Source of the DNA: Phycisphaerales bacterium
GTDB taxonomy: Bacteria; Planctomycetota; Phycisphaerae; Sedimentisphaerales; UBA12454
Reading direction: 5' to 3'
Assembly: GCA_003142595.1 (NCBI GenBank)
Contig: PLMU01000010.1
Location: 34,412-98,411, forward strand
Length of the DNA stretch: 64,000 nucleotides
Part shown: piece after piece, positions 18,908 to 28,787 of the stretch
Layout of the letters: each line of letters opens with the position of its first letter
Position numbering within the stretch: the first letter of the stretch is position 1
Notes under the pieces: generated by a model
Databases searched by the model: none
The model's input: only the letters and a program-made list of their open reading frames with translations
Told to the model about the DNA's origin: nothing
Program-made: the position numbers and the translations under genes

Positions 18908-20149
18908 ATGAATCACGAACATCATAATCACAATCATCATCACGAAGCCGAGCAGGAGCCGCAGGTATTTATCGCGGAAATGGACGCCGGCAGCAAAAGT
19001 CTTGCCGAGGCTCTTAGAATCAGTTTTGCTGTTCTAAAGATTATTATGGCTGTCCTTATCGTGCTGTTTTTCACTTCAGGAATTTTTACAGTTGCTCCTG
19101 ACCAGCGTGCAATGGTGCTCAAATTCGGGAAAATCCGCGGCGATACAACCGAGAGCAGAATTCTCGGTCCCGGACTGCATTGGGCGGTTCCGTATCCTGT
19201 CGAAGAAGTAATAAAATTACCCGCAAGAAACACTATCCTGCGAACTGCGATAGATTCATTCTGGTATGACGAAACGACTTCCGGACGTGCAACGCTTGAC
19301 CCTGTAGTGGATGGGTATTGTATTACCAGAAATGATACCATTGCGGATTTAAAGGGCGGCAGCGACTATAATATTATCCACGCCAAATGGCAGCTCACTT
19401 ATAGAATTTCTGATTGCGAATTGTTTTTCAAAAACATTAATCTGAAAAGACCCGATGCCGGACAAAGTCAGATTGATGTAATACCGCAGAGCGTAGAACC
19501 GTTTTTAAAGGCTGTCGCTTCCGAGGCCATTGTTGTGTCGATGGTGAATTTTAGCATCGATGAGGCTATAAAAAGCGACTCCCGGATGGCCAAAGATGCC
19601 GAAAAACTGCTTCAGAAAAAGCTCGACGATATGAATACCGGAATAGAGGTCGATTCGATACAGCTTACCGCAGTTATATGGCCCAGGCAGGTCAACGACG
19701 CGTTTGTCGCGTCAATAAAGGCCAGCAACGAAGCTGATAAAATGATTCGCGAAGCGAAAGGCTATGCCGAAAGCAAAATCAACGAGGCCGGCGGAGGCGA
19801 AATGATTAATGCGGTACTTTCACCGGATACCAATAGCCAGCAGAGAGAATATTTCTGGAATAATGCTTCCGGAACCGTGCAGCAGACTATAGCAGAAGCG
19901 AGGGCATACAAAACTAAAGTTGTTGAATCCGCAAAAGCCAACGCCGACTATCTTAAAAAACTTCTGCCGGAATATCAGAAAAGACCGAAACTGGTTGTGC
20001 AGAGAATATATCAGGATGCGATTGAAGAAGTCCTGAGCAATACACAGGAAACGATAATTGCACAGCCGAGCGGAGATGTTAAAAATAGTGAATTCAGGGT
20101 TATGATAAACAGAGACCCGACTATAGGAAAAGAAAAAGAGAAAAAATGA
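18908..20149 (+). CDS. SPFH domain protein (HflK-like) with His-rich N-terminus
   Basis: 413 aa. MNHEHHNHNHHHEAEQEP; VAPDQRAMVLKFGKIRGDTTESRILGPGLHWAVPYPVEEVIKL. Confidence 0.8.
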   Translation: MNHEHHNHNHHHEAEQEPQVFIAEMDAGSKSLAEALRISFAVLKIIMAVLIVLFFTSGIFTVAPDQRAMVLKFGKIRGDTTESRILGPGLHWAVPYPVEEVIKLPARNTILRTAIDSFWYDETTSGRATLDPVVDGYCITRNDTIADLKGGSDYNIIHAKWQLTYRISDCELFFKNINLKRPDAGQSQIDVIPQSVEPFLKAVASEAIVVSMVNFSIDEAIKSDSRMAKDAEKLLQKKLDDMNTGIEVDSIQLTAVIWPRQVNDAFVASIKASNEADKMIREAKGYAESKINEAGGGEMINAVLSPDTNSQQREYFWNNASGTVQQTIAEARAYKTKVVESAKANADYLKKLLPEYQKRPKLVVQRIYQDAIEEVLSNTQETIIAQPSGDVKNSEFRVMINRDPTIGKEKEKK

Positions 20150-22119
20150 CACATAGAGCATTACAATTAGCGGAATATGAAGTAGATGCCGCAAAGACGC
20201 ATCGCAAACAGGTTCGAGTCAGCTTGGCATTGGCCGGGACGCTGCTTGGTGGAATGCTTCTGTTGAACAGTTTGATTTCGCCGATTTTTTACGGCAAAAA
20301 TCCTTCTTTCTATGTCGGCACCGAGCCGGAGGTTAAGGAACTGCTGGCAATGCTTGCAGCGATACTGCTGGGAGCGCCGGTTATTATCCATTCGATAAAA
20401 TCTGTTATGCGTGGTGATATGCATATGGATGAGCTGGTTGCTCTGGCGATAATTGCCGCCTTTGCTACCGGCGATTATGTCGCCGCGAGCGTTGTGGCAT
20501 TCTTTCTGCTGCTCAGCGAGCTTGTCGAGACGCGAACTGCGCTTGGGGCCAGAGCCGCGATTGAATCGCTTATCAAACTTACGCCTACAAAGGCCTCGCT
20601 GCTCGATTCTGGCGGCGGCGAAAAACAAATCAGCGCCAGCCAGTTAAAATGCGATGACATTATCAGGATAAGGCCCGGCGATAATATTGCTGCCGACGGC
20701 GAAGTTATAAAAGGATTAAGCTCTGTCAATGAAGCGACAATTACAGGAGAATCGCTGCCTGTCGATAAGGTTCCCGGAATGCAGGTTTTTGCCGGCACGA
20801 ACAATCTTACCGGCGTGCTTGATATAAAGGTTACACGGGCCGGAAAAGATACGACGCTTGGAAAAGTCCAGTCGCTTATCCTCCAGGCTGAACATACAAA
20901 GATACCTATTATGCGTATAATCGACAGGTATGTAAAATGGTACATACCGACTATATTAATGGTATCCGCAATTATTTGGTTTTTTACAAGAAATGTGAAT
21001 CGTGCGATTGGCGCTCTTGTCGTTTCCTGTCCGTGCGCGTTGATTCTTGCGACGCCGACTGCGATGGTAGCGGCTTTGTCCGCTTCGGCAAGGCTGGGTA
21101 TCCTTATAAAGAAAGTCGCCGACCTCGAACTTGCCGGCAGAATTACAGCGATGGTCTTCGATAAGACCGGAACTCTGACGACAGGCCAGCTTTATGTAAC
21201 AAAACTTACGCCTGCCGAGGGCATTGAGCCGGCGGAACTTTTAAAATTCGCTGCTTCAGCCGAACAGATGAGTAAACATCCGGCCGCAAGGGCGCTGCAA
21301 ACGGTCGCCAAAGAAGCGAACTTGTCGCTGATTATGCCGGGCGATTTTTCTGAGACGCCTGGAAAAGGCGTAAAAGCTTCTGTTGACGGAGCAAAGATTT
21401 TTGTCGGGCGGGATACTTTCCTGCACGAAAATGGCATAGATACTTCTACGGTGCCGGACCCCGCATTGCACGAAGAGCAGGGGTTTAGCACTTTATACGT
21501 CGGTAAAGATAAAAAATGTATTGGCTGGATAGGCCTGCAGGATAAGACCCGGCCGGAAGCGAGATTTGCGGTTGAGCAATTGATTGACACGGGTGTAAGG
21601 CGTATAACGATGCTCACCGGCGATAGGGAGGAAGTTGCCAAAAGAGTCGCCTCTGAGCTCGGATGCACAGATGTTAAGGCGAAATGCCTGCCGCAGGACA
21701 AACTTGCTATTGTTGAACAGATGAAAAAAGACGGATTTGTCGTCGCGGTGGTCGGCGATGGAATAAATGACGCACCGGCTCTTGCCAGCGGCGACTTGGG
21801 CATTGCGATGGGCGCTGCGGGCAGCGATGTCGCTATAAACTCAGCGTCAATAGCACTTATGAGCAGCGACCTTAAGAGACTGCCGTTTCTGGTTAAACTT
21901 TCAAGAAAAACGACAGCGGTTATAAATCAGAATTTGTTATTCGGAATTCTGTTTATAATCCTTGGCGTTTCGGCTTCCGCTATCGGCTGGCTGCCGCTGA
22001 TTTACGCGGCTCTGCTGCACTTTGTTGGTTCGCTGGTTGTAGTATTCAACAGCGCCAGATTGGTGCGATACGGCGAAGAGCTTGAACCGCATAACTATAC
22101 TCCGGCGGCGAATATTTAA
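20146..22119 (+). CDS. Heavy-metal (P1B-type) P-type ATPase, no N-terminal CxxC HMA domain
   Basis: 657 aa. VVSCPCALILATPTAMVAAL, FDKTGTLTTGQ, MLTGDREEVAKRVASELG, VGDGINDAPALASGDLGIAMG. Starts in a 4-nt overlap with the preceding gene. Confidence 0.9.
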   Translation: MTHRALQLAEYEVDAAKTHRKQVRVSLALAGTLLGGMLLLNSLISPIFYGKNPSFYVGTEPEVKELLAMLAAILLGAPVIIHSIKSVMRGDMHMDELVALAIIAAFATGDYVAASVVAFFLLLSELVETRTALGARAAIESLIKLTPTKASLLDSGGGEKQISASQLKCDDIIRIRPGDNIAADGEVIKGLSSVNEATITGESLPVDKVPGMQVFAGTNNLTGVLDIKVTRAGKDTTLGKVQSLILQAEHTKIPIMRIIDRYVKWYIPTILMVSAIIWFFTRNVNRAIGALVVSCPCALILATPTAMVAALSASARLGILIKKVADLELAGRITAMVFDKTGTLTTGQLYVTKLTPAEGIEPAELLKFAASAEQMSKHPAARALQTVAKEANLSLIMPGDFSETPGKGVKASVDGAKIFVGRDTFLHENGIDTSTVPDPALHEEQGFSTLYVGKDKKCIGWIGLQDKTRPEARFAVEQLIDTGVRRITMLTGDREEVAKRVASELGCTDVKAKCLPQDKLAIVEQMKKDGFVVAVVGDGINDAPALASGDLGIAMGAAGSDVAINSASIALMSSDLKRLPFLVKLSRKTTAVINQNLLFGILFIILGVSASAIGWLPLIYAALLHFVGSLVVVFNSARLVRYGEELEPHNYTPAANI

Positions 22120-22168
22120 TTAAATTTTTCATACCGGAATTTAATCTTTCTGATTTTGAGAGGGTATT

Positions 22169-23389
22169 TTGACTGCGAAAGACGGACAATTTGTAATAGA
22201 GACATTTTCATTAACCAAAATCTTTGCCGACTGGTGGGGCAGAAGCAGGGTTGTGGCCGTTGACAATCTCAATATAAAGGTCAGGAACAACCAGGTGTTC
22301 GGACTCCTGGGGCCCAACGGCTCGGGAAAGACAACGATTCTTAAAATGCTGCTTGGTCTTCTGCATCCGACAAAAGGAAAAGCGATTGTGCTGGGCGGAG
22401 ACAGCAAAGACCCCAGAATAAGCGCTCAAATCGGATTTCTGCCTGAAGAATCGTATCTCTATTCGTATCTGAACGCCAGGGAAACGCTGGATTTTTACGG
22501 CTGCCTTTTCGGCTTGAACAGCAGGGTTCGAAAAGCCCGAATTGATGCGCTGCTCGATATGGTGGGACTGGCGGGAATGGCAAACAGGCCGATCGGAACT
22601 TTTTCAAAGGGTATGGCAAGAAGAATCGGACTTGCTCAGGCTCTTATAAATGACCCGAAACTTCTTATCCTCGATGAGCCGACAAGCGGACTTGACCCTA
22701 TCGGAACAAGACAGATTAAAGACCTCATCGTTGAGCTTGCAAAACGCGGAAAAACTGTTTTGCTTAGCAGTCATCTGCTGGCCGATGCTGAGGAAGTCTG
22801 CGACCATGTCGCTATAATGTACGGCGGCCTGGTGCAAAGAGAAGGAAGCGTTGAGGAGCTGCTCGAAAGAAAAGATAAAACTCAGATTACAACAAATGTC
22901 CTGACCGACAGGGCAATAGAACAGATAAAACGAATTGTCGAAAAGGACGGCGGAGAGTTCGAAATTAAACCGCCGATGCAGAAACTCGAATCCTTTTTTA
23001 TTGATATTGTCAGACAGGCCCAGCAGCAGCAAAAGCCTACAAGCGGCGCGGTAAATCGTATTGAGGCTACCGATGCACAAAGAGTTGCTGCCGTCTCGGA
23101 TGTGCTCGACAGACTTGTTGCCGCGAAGATTGAACCGAATAAAAAAACTCAGCAGGCCGAAGCTGAAACAATCGAAGCAGGGCCTGATTTAGATGTTTTA
23201 AGCAAATTGGCTCAGCAGGCTTCGCAGAAGATATCCGAACCTGTTGAACAAAAATCGCTGGAAGAAAACGAGCCTCAATCCCAGGATGGCATAAAAAAAG
23301 ACCTTCTCAACGAGCTTACAAAACCAAAAGATTTGACAGAACAGCTCAAAAAGAAGGACAAAAATGCTCAGGAGAAGGAAAATGAGTAG
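22169..23389 (+). CDS. ABC transporter ATP-binding protein with long low-complexity C-terminal extension
   Basis: 406 aa. GLLGPNGSGKTTILKMLLGL (Walker A), FSKGMARRIGLAQALINDPKLLILDEPTSGLDP. Confidence 0.93.
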   Translation: MTAKDGQFVIETFSLTKIFADWWGRSRVVAVDNLNIKVRNNQVFGLLGPNGSGKTTILKMLLGLLHPTKGKAIVLGGDSKDPRISAQIGFLPEESYLYSYLNARETLDFYGCLFGLNSRVRKARIDALLDMVGLAGMANRPIGTFSKGMARRIGLAQALINDPKLLILDEPTSGLDPIGTRQIKDLIVELAKRGKTVLLSSHLLADAEEVCDHVAIMYGGLVQREGSVEELLERKDKTQITTNVLTDRAIEQIKRIVEKDGGEFEIKPPMQKLESFFIDIVRQAQQQQKPTSGAVNRIEATDAQRVAAVSDVLDRLVAAKIEPNKKTQQAEAETIEAGPDLDVLSKLAQQASQKISEPVEQKSLEENEPQSQDGIKKDLLNELTKPKDLTEQLKKKDKNAQEKENE

Positions 23390-24755
23390 GGTCTGGGCTG
23401 TTGCCAAAAACAGCTTTGTCTCTGCGATGAGGATGAAGACGGCAATAGTCTTTATGCTGCTGTTGATTATTTTGCTGCCGATTATGAGTATTACAAGCAC
23501 AGGCGACGGCACAATAAAAGGACGGATACAGAGTTTTATCAGTTATGGTCTCGGCCTTACGGGTTTGCTGCTGTCGATTCTTACAATTATCGTGTCCTGC
23601 TACACCTTAAGCAGCGATATTAAGCATAAACAGATTTACACCGTTGTTACCAAGCCGATTAGACGCTTTGAATTGATACTCGGCAAGGTGCTTGGGGTAG
23701 TAGTTCTGGATTTGCTGCTTTTGTTTGTGTTTTCAACCGTAATTTATTCGCTGACGCTGCAGATACCCCGGCTATCAAAGGTCAAAGGCGATGACCTTGA
23801 CGTGCTTAATAACGAGTTTTTTACCGCCAGAGCGTCATTGAAAGTTAATTTTGACCAGCAGATATTAGAAGCTCGCGCAAACGACGCATATAATGAGATG
23901 CGGCGTTCCGGGCAGCTGGACGAGTCGAAAAACAAACAGCAAATTATAAATGAAATGGTTGAAGCGGGACAATATAGTATGCACTCTGCTGCGCCCAGCG
24001 GAATGGTTTTGTGGGAGTTTAACAACGTAAAACCGCGGGACCCCAATGATAGTCTTTTTATTCGTTTTAAATTTGAGGCTTCAATTCCTCCGCCCGACAA
24101 GAACATTTACGGTGTCTGGTATGTCGGAGATTATCGGCAGATTAAATATGGACAGGAAAGGATGAAGACCCCGATTTACGTTACTCCGCGCAAAGAAGTG
24201 GTTAAGGCTGTCCATGAATTCCAGGTGCCTGCCAGTGCTGTAGCTCCAGACGGTTATCTGGCGGTTGTTTTTTATAATGACCCTATCAACGACACAACGG
24301 TTATATTCCCGCAGGAAGACGGTTTCGAGGTCCTCTATAAGGCCGGAGGTTTTGGGACGAATTATGTGCGGGCTGTGCTTCTTGTTTTCGCCAGGCTTGT
24401 TTTCTTTGCCGTTCTTGGCGTCTCGCTTTCCACCTGGCTGGGGTTTCCCGTGGCTGTGCTTTGCAGTCTTGCGTTCTTTTTTACCGGTGTGATAAACGGT
24501 TTTATTGTCGGCTCCTTTTCTTACCTCGGGACTAATGTTTCACTTTTCTACAAATATACAGTTGAGCCGTTAATTTGGCTTCTGCCGAAATTTGACCAGG
24601 ATTACAATGTCAGCAAATATATTATCGACGCCAGGCTGATAAAGACCGGCTTCCTGATTTTTGCCATAGGCGCTCTTGCGGTAAAGGCGGCTGTTCTGCT
24701 GATAGCGGGCTTTATTATTTTTGCCCGACGTGAAATAGCGAAAGTTATTGTGTAA
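23382..24755 (+). CDS. ABC-2 type transporter permease
   Basis: ORF track starts 23364, but ATG at 23382 (MSRVWAVAKNSFVSAMRMK) sits in an ATGAGTAG overlap with the ATPase stop. Multi-TM, HKQIYTVVTKPIRRFELILGKVLGV. Confidence 0.8.
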   Translation: MSRVWAVAKNSFVSAMRMKTAIVFMLLLIILLPIMSITSTGDGTIKGRIQSFISYGLGLTGLLLSILTIIVSCYTLSSDIKHKQIYTVVTKPIRRFELILGKVLGVVVLDLLLLFVFSTVIYSLTLQIPRLSKVKGDDLDVLNNEFFTARASLKVNFDQQILEARANDAYNEMRRSGQLDESKNKQQIINEMVEAGQYSMHSAAPSGMVLWEFNNVKPRDPNDSLFIRFKFEASIPPPDKNIYGVWYVGDYRQIKYGQERMKTPIYVTPRKEVVKAVHEFQVPASAVAPDGYLAVVFYNDPINDTTVIFPQEDGFEVLYKAGGFGTNYVRAVLLVFARLVFFAVLGVSLSTWLGFPVAVLCSLAFFFTGVINGFIVGSFSYLGTNVSLFYKYTVEPLIWLLPKFDQDYNVSKYIIDARLIKTGFLIFAIGALAVKAAVLLIAGFIIFARREIAKVIV

Positions 24756-24758
24756 TGA

Positions 24759-26588
24759 TTGAACTTTATGCGGCTTCGTGAAATTATTATTTGTGTTTTA
24801 TGTGTGCTTGCTGCTGCGGGGCTGCTTTTTATCGGCTCACAGAGACTCGATAGAATTAATGCTCAGCGGAGCGAAATGAAATTGGTTATTAATGAGCCGC
24901 TGGAGAACGCTCCGCCTTCGCTGGCCTTTGCTACTGTTGCGATGGGTGCCTTTCGCGGACTTATCGTCGATATTCTCTGGATACGAGCCGACCAGCTGAA
25001 GGAAGATGGTAAATTCTTCGACGCTAAACAGCTTGCCGAGTGGATTACGCTCCTTCAACCGAGGTTCGCTGCCGTCTGGGATTTTCATGCCTGGAATATG
25101 GCTTATAATATTTCTGCGGCAATTCCCGCTTCCCGCCCCCAGGAACGCTGGCAGTGGGTCAAAAACGGCTATGAGCTGATCAGGGACAAAGGCATTGAAA
25201 AAAATCCCAGAAACCTAGAACTTTATCGTCAGCTTGCCTTAATTTTCCAGCACAAAATCGGCAATGTTATGGATGATTGCCATAAATATTATAAACTCCA
25301 GCTTTATCATGCGATGAAGCCGATGCTGGGACCTGGGACTCAGGACTATTATATTAAACTATCCCAGGCTCCGGAAAATATTGAACAGGTTCTCTCCCAG
25401 CCTGATATCGCTAAATTTGTCGGCGAGCTTGCCGCGACGGATGCCGACTTTGCAAAGCCGCAGGAGCTTGTGAATAATTATCTTACCCTTCGTCAGCAGC
25501 CGGCTAAATTCCCTGAAAAAACATTTGAAGTTATCAATAAATACAGGAAAACTGAAACCCTTGAAAAATTCGACCTGTTCGCTAAAGCTTATTACCTCAG
25601 AACCGTATGGAAACTTGAACCCCGGCTGATGGTAATGTTGAACGAAAAATACGGTCCAATCGATATCAAGGACCCGAACAAAGTTTCGCCGCTGGACTGG
25701 ACTCTTCCGGATGTTCATGCGATGTATTGGGCGGCTCTGGGACTGCAAAAGGTGGATAAAAAATATACCTTCGAGAAACTTAACACCGATAGAATCGTTT
25801 TCCACAGTATTCAGGACCTTTACACCCGCGGAAAAATGATTATTTATACCTCGCGGGCACCGGCCAGAGACGACCCTTGCAGCATCACCGAACAGGAAAG
25901 CGTATTTCTGTTTCCAGACCTCAGAATGTTCGACAGATACGACCAGGTTTTGAGGGCCTTAATGAAAGAATATTCCGAGACCGGCGGTGACCCTAACATG
26001 CTTACAGTTGCGCACAAAAATTTTATGAAAAGAGCGGTTTTACTGTTTTATCAGGCAGGCCATATAGATAAGGCTCTGAAAATATACAATACACTCAGAA
26101 AGGAATATCCAGACAGTGAGGTACAGGTCTCTTTGACAGAGTATGCCAGAACCAGGCTGCTTCATGAACTCCAGGGTATCGGCATGGGCGATGCTACGCA
26201 AATTGTTACGCTTATGCTCCATGAGGCATATTATCGATATGCCGTAGGCGATGACGATGAGGCGTTCGGCAGAGAAAAAATGGCTAAGGAAGTATATGAT
26301 TCCTATCAGAAAAGTGCCGATAGCGAGGCAAGCGACAGGGCAGCTTTGCCTGATTTTAATATTATGCGGTATATTGGACTGTCCAGTTTTCTCAACGATG
26401 TCAGGTACCCCAATGATTTGAAGCAATCGTTAATGAATCGGATTCGCATTGAAAGACCCGACCTTTATAAAAAATTGGAGGAGCAGGAATCTACTATTAT
26501 CCAGCAAATGCAGCAACAACAAAGCCAGCAGCAAGATGAGCAGCAGCCAAGCGAACAGCAGGCCCAGCCGCAGGGCGAACAGAAATGA
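24759..26588 (+). CDS. Conserved membrane-anchored protein with TPR-like helical repeats and Gln-rich tail (start TTG 24759 or ATG 24768)
   Basis: 609 aa. N-terminal TM; tail IIQQMQQQQSQQQDEQQPSEQQAQPQGEQK; directly follows the ABC permease. Confidence 0.6.
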   Translation: MNFMRLREIIICVLCVLAAAGLLFIGSQRLDRINAQRSEMKLVINEPLENAPPSLAFATVAMGAFRGLIVDILWIRADQLKEDGKFFDAKQLAEWITLLQPRFAAVWDFHAWNMAYNISAAIPASRPQERWQWVKNGYELIRDKGIEKNPRNLELYRQLALIFQHKIGNVMDDCHKYYKLQLYHAMKPMLGPGTQDYYIKLSQAPENIEQVLSQPDIAKFVGELAATDADFAKPQELVNNYLTLRQQPAKFPEKTFEVINKYRKTETLEKFDLFAKAYYLRTVWKLEPRLMVMLNEKYGPIDIKDPNKVSPLDWTLPDVHAMYWAALGLQKVDKKYTFEKLNTDRIVFHSIQDLYTRGKMIIYTSRAPARDDPCSITEQESVFLFPDLRMFDRYDQVLRALMKEYSETGGDPNMLTVAHKNFMKRAVLLFYQAGHIDKALKIYNTLRKEYPDSEVQVSLTEYARTRLLHELQGIGMGDATQIVTLMLHEAYYRYAVGDDDEAFGREKMAKEVYDSYQKSADSEASDRAALPDFNIMRYIGLSSFLNDVRYPNDLKQSLMNRIRIERPDLYKKLEEQESTIIQQMQQQQSQQQDEQQPSEQQAQPQGEQK

Positions 26589-28783
26589 GCTCGCTGGTTT
26601 CAATTGCGGAAAATTTAACTTGTGCGCAGAAACAGGCCGTCTTTCATAAAGACGGCCCTTTACTTGTTATTGCAGGACCCGGCAGCGGTAAAACACGCGT
26701 TATTACTCATAGGATAGCCGCCCTGGTTAAACAGGACGTTTTGCCTTCTAATATCTGCGCGGTTACTTTTACAAACAAAGCCGCCGATGAAATGCGGCAA
26801 AGAGTTCTGGCGATGAATGTCCCGCAGGGTGTGCATTTAAGCACTTTTCATTCGCTCTGCGTCAGGATTCTGCGAAAATTCAACGAGGCTGTGGCCATTG
26901 CCCCGGCGTTCAGTATTTATGACGAGTCCGAACAGAAAAAATGTATAAAAGAGGCTGTAAAAGCGGCCCAGCTCGATTCGAAAAATTTCCCGCCCGCTGC
27001 TATGCTCGAAACAATATCGCGTCTGAAAAATAATCTCCAGGACGTCGCGACTTTTGAAGCCAATAACGGCGGCGATTACTTTTCGCAGTGTGTCCTGAAG
27101 ATTTATAAGGGCTACCAAAAGATACTTGAAAAAAATAATGCTCTTGATTTCGACGATTTGCTTCTTAAGACGGCATTTTTACTAAGAAATTTTCCTGATA
27201 TCAGAAAACAATTAAATGACCGGTTCAAATACCTGATGATTGACGAATATCAGGATACCAATCACGCCCAGTATCAGATTGCAAAAGGCCTGGCAGCCGA
27301 ACACAACAATATCTGTGTAACCGGCGACCCCGACCAGTCGATTTACGGCTGGCGAGGAGCGGATATCGGCAATATTCTCGCCTTTGAACATGATTGGCCG
27401 GATGCTACTGTTGTAAAACTGGAAGAAAACTTCAGAAGTATGCCGGAGATTCTTACGGTCGCAGACAGGCTCATTGTCGCAAACAAAAGCAGAAAACAAA
27501 AAAAGCTTTTGCCGGTAAAATCTGCCGGCGGAGAAATTGTCGTCCGCTGCCTCGAGGACGAGCAGGCCGAAGCGGAATTTATTGCTCAATATACAAAGAA
27601 GATTCTTGATTCCGGCACCGATGCCAACAAGATAGCGATTTTTTACCGCGTCAACTCTATGAGCAGGGCGATTGAAGAGGCTTTTGTGGTCAATCGCATT
27701 CCATATCAGATTATACGCGGCGTTGAATTTTATAACCGAAAGGAAATCAGGGATATCCTGGCGTATCTGAAGCTGATTGTAAATCCCTCCGACGACCATG
27801 CTCTTGAAAGGACAATAAATTCTCCTGCAAGAGGTATTGGGCAAACAACTATTTCCAAACTTGCTGAGTATGCCGCGGCGAAAAGTACGAGTATTTATCA
27901 GGTTGTCAAAGACTGCTCGGAAATAAATTTGATATCGGCAGCCGTGAAGATTAAACTTAAGGCGTTTGCTGATATGATTGAAAATTTCAAAAATGATTTG
28001 GCTCAGCCCGCTGCGGTTTTTATTGAAAATGTTTTCAAGGCAAGCGGATTGTATGAATCTTTAAAGGCCGAAGCTGCCAAAGAAGCTTACAGCAAAGCCC
28101 CGCCGATTGACAATGTTTCCGAGCTGATAAATTCCGCAAGGCGATTTGACCAGCAGCAGGGCGGAAACCTTGTTGATTTTCTCCAGCATATTGCCCTGTT
28201 CAGCGATACTGATACTTATGACGCCAGAAGCGGTAAGGTTTCGCTGATGACGCTGCATTGTGCAAAGGGTCTTGAATTTGAAAATGTCGTTATCGCCGGC
28301 CTTGAGCAGGGAATTTTGCCGCACGAAAGAAGCTCTGATAGTCCTTCTGACCTCGAAGAGGAAAGAAGATTATTTTTTGTGGGTATTACACGGGCAAAAA
28401 AACGGCTTGCTGTAACGCGCTGCAGGTATCGAACAATACACGGGCAATTGACAAGGACGATTATGTCGCCGTTCCTTTTCGATGCCGCTCTTGAATCGCA
28501 GGAAATTATTGAAGAAAAGTCGGATTTGGATTATGATGAAAGCGACAAGCAGGATTCTTATCAGGAACCGGCTCCGAAGGCCGCTGAGGTAAATGTTGCT
28601 GGTAATGATTTTGCTGTCGGCCGGCTTGTCTCGCATAAAAAGTTTGGAACCGGCAGAATTAAGGAATTGCACAATCTGGGTGCCGACAGTATTGTTGTTG
28701 TAGAATTTAAAAGCGGCACAGTCAAGCCGCTGATGTTGAAATATGCTAATTTAACTATTATTGGGCAAAAGCAGGAGCATTGA
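26585..28783 (+). CDS. ATP-dependent DNA helicase UvrD/PcrA family
   Basis: 732 aa. VIAGPGSGKTRVITHRIA, TFTNKAADEM, DEYQDTNHAQY, GDPDQSIYGWRGAD, LMTLHCAKGLEFENV, ITRAKKRL. Confidence 0.95.
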   Translation: MSSLVSIAENLTCAQKQAVFHKDGPLLVIAGPGSGKTRVITHRIAALVKQDVLPSNICAVTFTNKAADEMRQRVLAMNVPQGVHLSTFHSLCVRILRKFNEAVAIAPAFSIYDESEQKKCIKEAVKAAQLDSKNFPPAAMLETISRLKNNLQDVATFEANNGGDYFSQCVLKIYKGYQKILEKNNALDFDDLLLKTAFLLRNFPDIRKQLNDRFKYLMIDEYQDTNHAQYQIAKGLAAEHNNICVTGDPDQSIYGWRGADIGNILAFEHDWPDATVVKLEENFRSMPEILTVADRLIVANKSRKQKKLLPVKSAGGEIVVRCLEDEQAEAEFIAQYTKKILDSGTDANKIAIFYRVNSMSRAIEEAFVVNRIPYQIIRGVEFYNRKEIRDILAYLKLIVNPSDDHALERTINSPARGIGQTTISKLAEYAAAKSTSIYQVVKDCSEINLISAAVKIKLKAFADMIENFKNDLAQPAAVFIENVFKASGLYESLKAEAAKEAYSKAPPIDNVSELINSARRFDQQQGGNLVDFLQHIALFSDTDTYDARSGKVSLMTLHCAKGLEFENVVIAGLEQGILPHERSSDSPSDLEEERRLFFVGITRAKKRLAVTRCRYRTIHGQLTRTIMSPFLFDAALESQEIIEEKSDLDYDESDKQDSYQEPAPKAAEVNVAGNDFAVGRLVSHKKFGTGRIKELHNLGADSIVVVEFKSGTVKPLMLKYANLTIIGQKQEH

Positions 28784-28787
28784 CAAT

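Noticed and set aside
15922-20149. Standard HflK-HflC FtsH-modulator locus
   Set aside because: No FtsH nearby, three SPFH genes instead of two, and direct coupling to a metal ATPase; treated as a distinct cluster.
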